In this document: positions 25,829 to 32,660 of the stretch, one piece after another | Layout: the number at the start of each line of letters is the position of its first letter | Position numbering within the stretch: position 1 is the first letter of the stretch | NCBI GenBank assembly: GCA_003222155.1 | Contig: QHUU01000095.1 | Span: forward strand, 1-34,715 | Origin: Gemmatimonadota bacterium | Lineage (GTDB): Bacteria; Gemmatimonadota; Gemmatimonadetes; Gemmatimonadales; GWC2-71-9 | DNA: 34,715 nt | Direction of reading: 5' to 3' | Made by a program: the position numbers and the translations under genes | Notes under the pieces: model-generated | The model's input: only the letters and a program-made list of their open reading frames with translations | Told to the model about the DNA's origin: nothing | Database searches by the model: none

Positions 25829-25857
25829 TTGACTTCAATATGTAGCGATGGTACTGT
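25829..25857 (+). promoter_or_regulatory. Sigma70-type promoter for the regulator-metallopeptidase operon
   Basis: TTGACT (25829-25834) and TACTGT (25852-25857) are separated by exactly 17 nt. The surrounding sequence (AGTTGACTTCAATATGTAGC) is unusually AT-rich for this genome. Transcription would start near 25864, just before the hairpin at 25878-25905. Confidence 0.6.
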
Positions 25858-25877
25858 AGGAGCGGTCGGGCGGCGCC

Positions 25878-25917
25878 GCGCCCCGGGGACTGGTCCCTGG
25901 GGCGCTTTTGTGTTTTC
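25878..25917 (+). terminator. Strong intrinsic terminator inside the leader of the regulator gene
   Basis: A 13-bp stem (GCGCCCCGGGGAC / GTCCCTGGGGCGC, one G-T wobble) with a very short loop is followed by TTTTGTGTTTT. It stands between the promoter at 25829-25857 and the gene start at 25933, so it would end most transcripts before the operon unless overridden. This is the layout of an attenuator or of a small-RNA gene. Confidence 0.75.
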
Positions 25918-25932
25918 AGGGGGGAATCGTAC

Positions 25933-26106
25933 ATGCAGGCCAAAGGACTAGGGACGAAAGTCACGAGCATCCGCGTCCCGGAGGACCTCTACACAGAACT
26001 CCGCGGCACGGCGCTCGGCGAAGGGCGGTCCATCAATGCCATCATCGTCGAAGCCATCGAGCGGGCGCTCGAGCCGTCGACGGTGCGGCGATCGGAGGAC
26101 CCGTGA
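25933..26106 (+). CDS. Ribbon-helix-helix (Arc/CopG-type) regulator
   Basis: 57 aa, shorter than ordinary gene-calling limits. The sequence TKVTSIRVPEDLYTELRGTA gives the DNA-contacting beta-strand and first helix; GRSINAIIVEAIERALE is the second helix, the standard Arc/CopG/MetJ fold that acts as a dimer or tetramer on operators. AGGGGGGAA stands before the ATG. The stop overlaps the GTG of the metallopeptidase gene (GTGA). It probably controls its own operon or the lifestyle switch of the element. Confidence 0.75.
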   Translation: MQAKGLGTKVTSIRVPEDLYTELRGTALGEGRSINAIIVEAIERALEPSTVRRSEDP

Positions 26107-26603
26107 GAGAGCTGCCGGTTGAGTTGCCCGTGGCTGAGTGGCCGTGGGCAGTGACGACGCTCGCGCAGGCAGCGGCGTCGTTCGCGTGGAAGCGCGCGCG
26201 ACTGCCCGGGGTGCCCTTTGTGCGGTGGTTCGCGGCAGACGGCGCGCGGCTCGGTCAGCTCGACGAGGCGAAGGGCGAGATCTGGCTATCCACCGAGCTC
26301 GCGGACAACAAGACCGAGCTGCTCCGCACCGTCGGCCACGAAGTTTTTCACGCGACCCAGCACCGCGATCACGCGCTGTTCAACGAGAAGAGCGCCACGT
26401 ACGCGGGCGACCGCTTCCTCGAGGTGTGGGACGAGCACATCGCGGACCTGCACGCCAAGGCTGCGGCCAGTGGCGTCGCCCGGGAACCGTTCCAGCGCTA
26501 CTTCGCGGGGAGCGCATTCGATGCCCCGTTCGATCCCCTCGCCGATCTCAAGCTCGAGTCGCGCCGCCCGCACGCTGCGCGGGCGCGGTACGCGTATGAG
26601 TAA
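26103..26603 (+). CDS. HExxH zinc metallopeptidase-like protein (ImmA-like)
   Basis: 166 aa. The zincin motif is GHEVFHATQH (H79-E80-x-x-H83), with NEKSATYAGDRF about 12 residues later, where Glu/Asp could be the third ligand as in ImmA/IrrE-like or phage-type gluzincins. The protein starts at GTG overlapping the stop of the ribbon-helix-helix gene, so the two are co-translated. In ICEs and phages ImmA cuts the repressor next to it; here the neighbour repressor is of a different fold, so this role is inferred. The last 8 nt overlap the next gene. Confidence 0.7.
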   Translation: MRELPVELPVAEWPWAVTTLAQAAASFAWKRARLPGVPFVRWFAADGARLGQLDEAKGEIWLSTELADNKTELLRTVGHEVFHATQHRDHALFNEKSATYAGDRFLEVWDEHIADLHAKAAASGVAREPFQRYFAGSAFDAPFDPLADLKLESRRPHAARARYAYE

Positions 26604-27144
26604 GCCCCGCGTGGAGCCGACGACCCCCGCTGCCCCGAACGGCCGTGACGTCCCGGTGCTCGAACACGTGCGCGCGTTGTTTCGGGACCACGTCGTGTTT
26701 GGTCCCGAGGTCCCGCCGCTCGCCCGCGACGCCGCGCGCTCGCCGGGGTTCGACCCCGAGCACAACGCCCTCGACGCGAAAATCCTGACGTTCGTCTCAT
26801 CGGCGAACAATTACGGTCGCCACTGGAAGCACGATCGCCCGCCGCACCTTTGGGAAAAAAACGGCGGCGACGCGAAGCTCGATCAGTTGTTTGCCGAGGA
26901 GGAGGGACTGCGCAAGGAATTCGAGCGCCTCGAGGCGGAATTTTGGGCGGCGCGTGATGCCTTATCGGCAGCGCGGGTCGCCGACGGTGGGAGCGCCGCG
27001 ATTCCGGCGCTGACGAAAACCTTGGATCACAGCATTAAGACTTGGCAAAAGGCCAAGCTGGCGCTCGAGGCGGCCAAGGGCAAGCGGAGCGAGCGACAGC
27101 TGTTCCTGCAGGAGAACTATCGACGCGCGCAGGCGGCCAAGTGA
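26596..27144 (+). CDS. Coiled-coil hypothetical phage protein
   Basis: 182 aa from ATG 26596, which overlaps the previous gene by 8 nt. The first half is rich in Pro and aromatic residues (SSANNYGRHWKHDRPPHLW). The second half is a long charged helix pair (about 95-175, KLDQLFAEEEGLRKEFERLEAEF and KTWQKAKLALEAAKGKRSER) with heptad spacing. No enzymatic motif is visible. The position in the operon suggests a structural or assembly role, but I recognise no family. Confidence 0.6.
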   Translation: MSKPRVEPTTPAAPNGRDVPVLEHVRALFRDHVVFGPEVPPLARDAARSPGFDPEHNALDAKILTFVSSANNYGRHWKHDRPPHLWEKNGGDAKLDQLFAEEEGLRKEFERLEAEFWAARDALSAARVADGGSAAIPALTKTLDHSIKTWQKAKLALEAAKGKRSERQLFLQENYRRAQAAK

Positions 27145-27314
27145 CGAGGGCGGAAGAAATCACCATCGCACTCAAGAACTATATCGACGACACCAGGGTG
27201 CGCGCCGACGATGGACGCCTCATGGTGGACGCCAACGGCGTTCCGCTGGCGATCCATGTCGCCAACGCGATCCGCGCGCTGGAAATCATTCGGAATTCTG
27301 CGGGGGAGTTATGA
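27141..27314 (+). CDS. Small hypothetical protein
   Basis: 57 aa, GTG start overlapping the previous stop (GTGA). The sequence EEITIALKNYIDDTRVRADD, then a beta-like DANGVPLAIHVANA and a final helix, looks like a compact soluble domain. Codon use and the overlapping style match its neighbours. No family recognised. Confidence 0.5.
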   Translation: MTRAEEITIALKNYIDDTRVRADDGRLMVDANGVPLAIHVANAIRALEIIRNSAGEL

Positions 27315-27478
27315 ACGCCGACGAGCTCGCCCGCCTGCTGTCGGAGAATGCGCACGCGCTCGCCTGGGAGCAGCGCGACGAATTCCAGCGCGAGACGGCG
27401 CGGCAGGACGCGGAACGCGCGCGGCGTGCGGAGCGGAAGCGCGAGCGGAAGCGGCCCGCGAAGGGCGACACCACATGA
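27311..27478 (+). CDS. Small charged helical protein
   Basis: 55 aa, ATG overlapping the previous stop (ATGA). A leading helix (NADELARLLSENAHALAWEQ) runs into a strongly basic tail (RARRAERKRERKRPAKG) that could bind nucleic acid. It is shorter than ordinary calling limits, but the four-base overlap on both sides supports it. No family recognised. Confidence 0.5.
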   Translation: MNADELARLLSENAHALAWEQRDEFQRETARQDAERARRAERKRERKRPAKGDTT

Positions 27479-27654
27479 ACGATAGAGCGGGGTCCGGTCG
27501 CGCTACGATTCCGGCGCTCCGGGGCAACGGCCTGGCCGGCCGCCCCGCGTTCTCTCGGTGGCCGGGTCGCCGTTACGAGCGGCGGGCAAGCTGTTCCTCG
27601 CTTGGCGGCGAGGCAACGGGCCCGGTCACTTCCCCCGTCCCCGTGAGTCCCTGA
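27475..27654 (+). CDS. Possible small protein, low confidence
   Basis: 59 aa, ATG overlapping the previous stop and ending directly before the next GTG. The composition is Gly/Arg/Ser/Pro-rich without a clear fold, so it may be a chance open frame that only fills the gap. It is kept because the start and stop overlaps follow the pattern of the surrounding genes. Confidence 0.3.
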   Translation: MNDRAGSGRATIPALRGNGLAGRPAFSRWPGRRYERRASCSSLGGEATGPVTSPVPVSP

Positions 27655-27978
27655 GTGGCCACCTACTCGGATACGCAATTTGCCGTCATCAATGTGGCCG
27701 CGGCCGCGGCTACGCTCGTCGCGGCTCAAGCGACTGGCGTCAAGGTCCGCGTGGTGAGCCTGTTCCTCGTGAACACCACGGCCCAGACCCTCACGTTCAA
27801 GAGTGGCGCGGGGGGCACGGCCCTGACCGGGGCGATGGCGTTGGGGGCCAACGGCGTGCTCGTCCTGCCGTACAACCCCGCAGGCTACTTCGAGACCGCC
27901 GCCGCCACGCTCCTCGAGCTCGCGGCGTCCGGTAGCACGCAGGTCTCAGGCGCGCTGCAGTGGGCGGCGGTGAGCTGA
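27655..27978 (+). CDS. Small phage structural-type beta protein
   Basis: 107 aa, GTG start directly after the preceding stop. It is nearly all short beta strands with small residues (AVINVAAAAATLVAAQATGVK; VRVVSLFLVNTTAQTLTFKS; GANGVLVLPYNPAGYFETAA). I have seen this pattern in many prophage tail or fibre modules, usually as an unnamed beta-sandwich protein of about 110 aa beside tail genes. A decoration or fibre-associated role is likely; the exact function is not known. Confidence 0.6.
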   Translation: MATYSDTQFAVINVAAAAATLVAAQATGVKVRVVSLFLVNTTAQTLTFKSGAGGTALTGAMALGANGVLVLPYNPAGYFETAAATLLELAASGSTQVSGALQWAAVS

Positions 27979-28025
27979 GCCGTGAGGAAGCTCGATCCCC
28001 TCATCGCCGCCGCGCGGGCGACCGG

Positions 28026-28757
28026 GTGACCTTCTACTGCGGGCTCGCCACCGCGGACCTAGCGTTTGTGGCCGCCGACACGCGCACAACCTATCCCGGA
28101 CTCGGCGGCCACGTTGTCGATGATGTCTGCCGATCGAAACTCCGGCGCCTGCGGGGGGGCTGGGCGACCGGGAGTGGCATGCACCAGTGGCTCGACATGG
28201 TCTACACCCGCATCGCCGCCCTCGACGCGGGCGACCTGGACGCGATTGGTGCCGCCGTCGGCGCGCTCGCGCGGAGTGGCGAGGTCGACGCCACGCTCTC
28301 GGCACTCGGGGGCTACCGAGAAGCCGTGGCCGCCCGGCCGCCCGGGGAACGCGATCGGGTCGGCGATCTGTGCGTGATCAGCGCGACCGCCGACGGCTTC
28401 CAGGCGGCGACGATTGAGGACCGGGGCACCGTGCGGCGGGTGGGCGCCCACCTCGTCTACAACTCGCTGGCGGAAGTGCCTCCTGAGACGATGGGCGAGC
28501 TCGCGGCGCAGTCCGTCGCTCGTGCGGCGCCGACCGAACTCGACTTGCTGCGACAGGTGGCCCGGTTCTTCGCCGCGGTCTACGCGCGGTGCGGCCCCCG
28601 CGGCCCGATGAGCGATGCCGTGAGCATCGCCCTGATGATGCGCGACGAGGGGAGGCGGGTCGTCCATCGCCACGTCGCGCCGATGTCGAGCGACCGCCTG
28701 GCTGGGCTGTCGAACGCCGACCTGCTCTCCCGCATCGAGGTGTGGTATGCCCCCTAA
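28026..28757 (+). CDS. Proteasome-fold Ntn hydrolase (Anbu/HslV-like) in the mobile element
   Basis: 243 aa. With the start at GTG 28026 the mature protein begins with Thr after Met removal. Counting from that Thr, Asp is residue 17 in FVAADTRT, the same offset as D17 of proteasome beta-type subunits and the same local pattern as bacterial Anbu (ASDSRT). A Lys follows in CRSKLRRL at position 37 (K33 in proteasomes). A Gly-Ser-Gly turn (GWATGSGMHQWLD) follows where family members have their second glycine motif. It would be a threonine-type amidohydrolase that self-assembles. The host function in an element without a head module is unknown. The last 11 nt overlap the tail-like gene. Confidence 0.65.
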   Translation: MTFYCGLATADLAFVAADTRTTYPGLGGHVVDDVCRSKLRRLRGGWATGSGMHQWLDMVYTRIAALDAGDLDAIGAAVGALARSGEVDATLSALGGYREAVAARPPGERDRVGDLCVISATADGFQAATIEDRGTVRRVGAHLVYNSLAEVPPETMGELAAQSVARAAPTELDLLRQVARFFAAVYARCGPRGPMSDAVSIALMMRDEGRRVVHRHVAPMSSDRLAGLSNADLLSRIEVWYAP

Positions 28758-30639
28758 CGACTCCGTCGCGCACGCCCAGCGCTACCGCGGCCCGGGCATC
28801 GTGGACACGGTGCCCGCGATCGGGGTCGGGAAGACGATCAGCGCGCCAGCGAACGGCTCGAGCCCCGACCTCTCGATCGCTAAACGGGAACTCGACGCGA
28901 TCGCCTACATCGCCGGGGGCGCGTGGATCAGTTCGCAAGGGCGCGTCAAGTTCGTCCCCTTCTTCGACGCGAGTGTGGATCCCGTCTCCGGGCTCGTGAC
29001 CTATATGCCGCATCAAGCGGCGCCCGTGGCGATCATCCCGCGCGAAGAGATCGCCGAGCCGATCAGCGTCACGCCGGGCTACAAGTATCGCGTACCGCTC
29101 TTTGACGTGTGGTGGGGCTGGAATGAGGCGACGCAGTCCTGGGGCGCCCGCGCGCCGGATGGGACGGTGAGCGGGGGGGGCGAGGTGCACGGCGTCTCGC
29201 TGTCCGCGCTGAATGCCCTGGGCCAGGCGCGGCTCGTGGCGAATCGCCAACTCGCTGATCACATCGCGAAGTGGATTCCGTCGCAGGGCCTCGCGCAGGG
29301 TCTCGCGCAGCGCCAGGTCCAAACCTTGGGGCTCGGGCAACTCGCCTGGCGATTCCGCACGACCTATGCGCACCCCGAGCTGGAGCTCGGCGATCCGATC
29401 ACGCTGGAGACGGACCGCTTCATTGCCTACGATCCCACGGCCGCGAAAGGGATCGCAGGCGCGCAATGGGTCACGGGCTACGTCGTTGGCATCTTCGACG
29501 TCTGGGGCCGCGACCTCGCCGTCTGGGTGCCCACGTACGCGAGCATCGGCGTCGGCGAGGTGCAGGTCTCGAGCGCGCCGCCGGCGCCGAACCCGAGCAC
29601 GTGTACGGTGACCGTCCAGGCGACGGCGCGCGCGGGCGGCATGCTCGTGGTGTCCTGGGCGGGGAGTCCGACGGTGGCGAGCGTGCGCGTGGCGTGGACG
29701 ACTGCGGCGGCCCTGGCGCCCGCTGGGCCGCTCGGCGCGCCCGTCGAGCAGGCCGCGCTCGGCGGCGCCAGCAGCCTGTTGGGCCTCCCCGGTTCATCGC
29801 TCCAAGCGCAGCCCAGCGAGGTCGCCGCAGGTGCGCCCTCCCGCCTCAGTGGCGCCGCCGGACCCTCGGGTCCCCCGCCCGCCGGTGCGGGAACGGTGCT
29901 CCCGGGGCAGTCGGGCCAGACGCCGCTCGGGCCGTTCGCGTTTTCTGATCTGGTCTACGTGACCGTGACGCCCTACGCGACCATCGACGGCACTGGCGCC
30001 CCGGGCCCCGCCGTCTCCACCCAGGTCCGCATGTTCAGTGACCCAGGGGAACACGATCCGGGGACCGGCCTCCGCCCGCGCTACCAGCCGTTCCACGATG
30101 GCCAATTCGCGCTCAAAGCCTCGGACGCCGCGGGCCGCGAGACGACGGATCACATCTACATCGATCCGACCAAGACCATCAAGGTCGGCACGGCCGCCAA
30201 TCCCTTGAGCATCACGAAGACGCTCACCATTCCCTTCGGTGAGCTGGTGCCGGGGAGCGATACGACGAAGTGGCTCGTGTTCACCACCGGCTACGTCACG
30301 GCCAACGTGCTGAACGCCACGCAGACCCTCTGGGCCTCGGTGGTGCTGCCGCGCGGCGTCACCATTACAGCGATCCGCGCCAAGGTCTACCGGAACGCGG
30401 CGGGCGATGCCGCGGTCATCACGTTCTTTCGCAGCACGTCAACATCGGCGACGCCGCTGGCGTCATTGACCGCCGCCACGGGCGGGTGGACGACGCAGAG
30501 CGCCTCGATCTCCGATCTCGTCGGGAGTGAGGAATACTATCTCGAGGTCGATCTGACGGGGACGGTCTCGATTGCCGACGCACGCTTCGCGTGGTTTGAG
30601 TTGGACTATACGATGCCCGACTACAGTAAGTCGTACTAA
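28747..30639 (+). CDS. Phage tail-tip/fibre-like protein
   Basis: 630 aa, ATG inside the end of the previous gene. The N-terminal half has beta-rich segments (AYIAGGAWISSQGRVKFVPF; PITLETDRFIAYDPT; GYVVGIFDVWGRDLAVWV) as in baseplate-hub or tail-tip proteins of siphophage. A Gly/Ala/Pro-rich linker (about 320-395) follows. The final ~160 residues look like a jelly-roll receptor-binding domain (TLWASVVLPRGVTITAIRA; YYLEVDLTGTVSIADARFAW). No terminase, portal or capsid genes precede it, so it may be used with particles of a helper phage or may be a relic. Confidence 0.65.
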   Translation: MPPNDSVAHAQRYRGPGIVDTVPAIGVGKTISAPANGSSPDLSIAKRELDAIAYIAGGAWISSQGRVKFVPFFDASVDPVSGLVTYMPHQAAPVAIIPREEIAEPISVTPGYKYRVPLFDVWWGWNEATQSWGARAPDGTVSGGGEVHGVSLSALNALGQARLVANRQLADHIAKWIPSQGLAQGLAQRQVQTLGLGQLAWRFRTTYAHPELELGDPITLETDRFIAYDPTAAKGIAGAQWVTGYVVGIFDVWGRDLAVWVPTYASIGVGEVQVSSAPPAPNPSTCTVTVQATARAGGMLVVSWAGSPTVASVRVAWTTAAALAPAGPLGAPVEQAALGGASSLLGLPGSSLQAQPSEVAAGAPSRLSGAAGPSGPPPAGAGTVLPGQSGQTPLGPFAFSDLVYVTVTPYATIDGTGAPGPAVSTQVRMFSDPGEHDPGTGLRPRYQPFHDGQFALKASDAAGRETTDHIYIDPTKTIKVGTAANPLSITKTLTIPFGELVPGSDTTKWLVFTTGYVTANVLNATQTLWASVVLPRGVTITAIRAKVYRNAAGDAAVITFFRSTSTSATPLASLTAATGGWTTQSASISDLVGSEEYYLEVDLTGTVSIADARFAWFELDYTMPDYSKSY

Positions 30640-30652
30640 TTGCCGACGTGGG

Positions 30653-30685
30653 GCGGCCCCGAGCGCTTGGAACGCCCAGGGCCGC
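30653..30685 (+). other. Stem-loop between the tail-like and regulatory modules
   Basis: GCGGCCC (30653-30659) and GGGCCGC (30679-30685) form a 7-bp stem with a 19-nt loop in the 70-nt gap after the tail-like gene. There is no T-run. It may separate transcripts of the structural and replication modules. Confidence 0.35.
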
Positions 30686-30709
30686 ACACAACGGAGTTCA
30701 ACGAGGTAC

Positions 30710-30904
30710 ATGAAGGCTAGTCGCTCCCTCTCCCTCCCACAAGCCGCCCGCCGCGCGCGGGTCGCCCGGCACGTCCTGCTCACCGCGATTCACCGCCATG
30801 AGCTGCCGGCGCGGCTGCACTATGATCGCTGGTGGATCACGCCGGCGGACCTGGCCGTGTGGCGGCGCCGGCAGCGGCAGCGCACGTCGGGGAGCGCGGC
30901 GTGA
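30710..30904 (+). CDS. Excisionase-like helix-turn-helix protein
   Basis: 64 aa. LSLPQAARRARVARHVLLTA is a MerR/AlpA-type helix-turn-helix and HELPARLHYDRWWITPADLAVW gives the wing with the usual W-x-I-x-x-x-D-L-x-x-W end seen in excisionase (HTH_17) proteins. GAGG lies 6 nt before the ATG. The stop overlaps the ATPase GTG (GTGA). Such proteins direct excision or regulate element genes. Confidence 0.7.
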   Translation: MKASRSLSLPQAARRARVARHVLLTAIHRHELPARLHYDRWWITPADLAVWRRRQRQRTSGSAA

Positions 30905-32097
30905 GCGAGCCCCGGACGCCGATTCTCCTCCGGCTCGCCGACGTCACGCCGCGGCCCGTGTCGTGGCTCTGGCCGGGTCGGATTCCCCTCGGCAAGCTCA
31001 CTGTGCTCGACGGCGATCCCGGGCTCGGCAAGTCCACGCTGTCGCTCGACCTCGCCGCGCGGGTCTCGCGGGGGGCGCGCATGCCGGACGGGACGCCCGG
31101 GGTCTCGGGGGGCGTGCTGCTGCTCTCAGCCGAGGACGCCGCCGATGACACGATCGTGCCGCGGCTCCGCGCGGCCGGTGCCGAGATCACGTGGATCGCC
31201 CAGGTCCCCGCCGTGACGTCGATCGACGGTAACAATCCTCCCGTGCTGCCCCTGGATACGCCCGCGCTCACGCAGGCGATTAGCGACCTGGGCGCGCCCG
31301 TGCGCCTCGTGGTGATCGACCCCCTCGTCGCGTTCCTGTCGGAGGGCGTGAACAGCTGGCGCGATCAAGACGTGCGCCGCGCGCTCCACGGGCTCGCCTG
31401 TTTCGCCGAGACGACGGGCGCCGCCGTCCTCGTCATTCGCCACCTCACGAAGTCCAACGGGACGCCGGCGCTTTACCGCGGCGGGGGCTCCATCGGGATC
31501 ATCGGCGCCGCGCGCGCCGGGCTGCTCGTGGCGCGCGACCCCGAGGACCCGACGCGCCGCGTGCTCGCGGCGACGAAGATGAACCTCGCGCCCGAGCCGC
31601 CGTCGCTGTCGTTCCGGCTCGACGTCCACGACGGGCAGCCCCGCATCGCCTGGGGCGGGGAGTCCCCCCATGGCGCCGATGTGCTGGTGAGCCAGCCCCA
31701 GGACGAGGAGGAACGGCATGACGCGCAGGACCTCCGGGCCTTCCTCCGCGAGATGCTCGAGCTGGTCCCGCGCACGCAGAAAGAGGTGATCGCCGCGTGT
31801 CGGGCCGCGGGCTTCGACGTGTCGGAGCGCACGATCCGACGCGCCCGGAAGGCGGCCGGCGTGACGGTGCAGCGGCAGGGCTTCGGCCCGGGGAGCGTTG
31901 TCGTCTGGTCGCTCGGGACTCATAGTGGCCACATACCGGACATAGGGGACAGGGATTCTGAGCCGTCCCCTATGTCCGGTATTGGCCGGTATGATGCTCC
32001 CCCGCTGCCCCCGGAACCACCGATGGAGGACCCAGAACCGGACCCGGAGGGCCTGTTCGACCCGGTGCTCGACGAGGGGGATGCGTGGGAGCCGTGA
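30901..32097 (+). CDS. RepA-like AAA ATPase/helicase (AAA_25 type) with C-terminal winged helix
   Basis: 398 aa. Walker A is GDPGLGKST (38-46) and Walker B LVVIDPLVAFL (about 136-146); VIRHLTKSNG is the sensor-like loop of the RecA/DnaB-like RepA branch. Such ATPases load or act as hexameric helicases for replication of plasmids, phages and satellites. A winged-helix-like region (about 275-330, RTQKEVIAACRAAGFDVSERT) follows, then an acidic/Pro-rich tail. Codons 344-361 lie in a perfect 18-bp inverted repeat, so part of the protein sequence is shaped by that DNA structure. It is co-translated with the preceding helix-turn-helix gene. Confidence 0.78.
   Translation: MSEPRTPILLRLADVTPRPVSWLWPGRIPLGKLTVLDGDPGLGKSTLSLDLAARVSRGARMPDGTPGVSGGVLLLSAEDAADDTIVPRLRAAGAEITWIAQVPAVTSIDGNNPPVLPLDTPALTQAISDLGAPVRLVVIDPLVAFLSEGVNSWRDQDVRRALHGLACFAETTGAAVLVIRHLTKSNGTPALYRGGGSIGIIGAARAGLLVARDPEDPTRRVLAATKMNLAPEPPSLSFRLDVHDGQPRIAWGGESPHGADVLVSQPQDEEERHDAQDLRAFLREMLELVPRTQKEVIAACRAAGFDVSERTIRRARKAAGVTVQRQGFGPGSVVVWSLGTHSGHIPDIGDRDSEPSPMSGIGRYDAPPLPPEPPMEDPEPDPEGLFDPVLDEGDAWEP
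31933..31982. repeat. Perfect 18-bp inverted repeat inside the ATPase gene
   Basis: ATACCGGACATAGGGGAC (31933-31950) and GTCCCCTATGTCCGGTAT (31965-31982) are exact complements with a 14-nt spacer. GGCC flanks both sides (31927-31930, 31984-31987). Such a structure within a replication ATPase gene suggests a replication origin, a protein-binding site or an inserted palindromic element. Confidence 0.7.
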
Positions 32098-32360
32098 ACC
32101 TCGACCCCCTGCTCGAGCAGCTGGCCGAGCTCGTGGCCGAGAAGGTGGCCAACCGGTTGAACGGGAACGGCGCCCCCAACGTTGGGGGCGAGTCGAACGG
32201 CGAGCCCATGCTCACGGCCGAGGCCGTGGCCAAGCGGCTCGACACGAGCGCTCGGTGGGTCTACGACCACGCCGACGAGCTCGGGGGGAAGCGGTTGAGC
32301 CGGCGGTGCCTGCGGTTCCCCGAAGGGGCGATCCGGCGCTACGTTGAGCGCCGGCGGTGA
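32094..32360 (+). CDS. Helix-turn-helix (excisionase-type) DNA-binding protein
   Basis: 88 aa from GTG 32094, overlapping the ATPase stop (an alternative GTG is at 32085). A short N-terminal helix (LDPLLEQLAELVAEKVANRL) is followed by a low-complexity GNGAPNVGGESNG linker. Then comes a winged helix-turn-helix, LTAEAVAKRLDTSARWVYDH, with wing RRCLRFPEGAIRRYVERR, of the HTH_17 class. A 20-bp perfect palindrome lies in the linker-coding part. A regulator or excisionase role is likely. Confidence 0.72.
   Translation: MNLDPLLEQLAELVAEKVANRLNGNGAPNVGGESNGEPMLTAEAVAKRLDTSARWVYDHADELGGKRLSRRCLRFPEGAIRRYVERRR
32171..32190. repeat. Perfect 20-bp palindrome in the helix-turn-helix gene
   Basis: CGCCCCCAACGTTGGGGGCG reads the same on both strands and is flanked on both sides by GAACGG (32165-32170 and 32195-32200). 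It lies 190 nt after the 18-bp inverted repeat. Two-fold symmetry suggests a dimeric protein site, or together with the first repeat an origin region. Confidence 0.6.
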
Positions 32361-32390
32361 CCCCCCTCCCCTTGCGGACGAGGTGAACCT

Positions 32391-32660
32391 GTGGCAAAGT
32401 TCGGTACAGGTAATGAGACAATCCGCCGCATGCTCCAACAGGCGTTGAAGGCCGCGATTCCCACCCAGCCCCAGCTCGCCCGGATGGCCGGGGTGAGCTA
32501 CTCGGCGCTGCGCTCCTACCGGCGCGGTGAGCGCCTCCCGCCCGCAGCAGTGCTGCGGCGGCTGGCGCAGGCCCTCGGGGTTCAGGGGAAGCAGCTGGTG
32601 CGATTGGCGGCGCAGCTCGAGCGCGCGGCGGCCCAACCCACCAAGGGGAGGAAGCCATGA
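32391..32660 (+). CDS. XRE-family transcriptional regulator, short
   Basis: 89 aa, GTG start. A Cro/C1-type helix-turn-helix: PTQPQLARMAGVSYSALRSYRRGERLPPAAVLRRLAQAL shows the usual A-x-x-x-G-V-S-x-x-x-x-x-x-Y pattern. It overlaps the following XRE gene by 4 nt. The two could form a regulator pair or heteromer. Confidence 0.78.
   Translation: MAKFGTGNETIRRMLQQALKAAIPTQPQLARMAGVSYSALRSYRRGERLPPAAVLRRLAQALGVQGKQLVRLAAQLERAAAQPTKGRKP

Noticed and set aside
27982-28029. A 15-residue frame ending in a GTGA overlap with the Ntn-hydrolase start
   Set aside because: Too short to support as a gene. It may be chance or a translational coupler.
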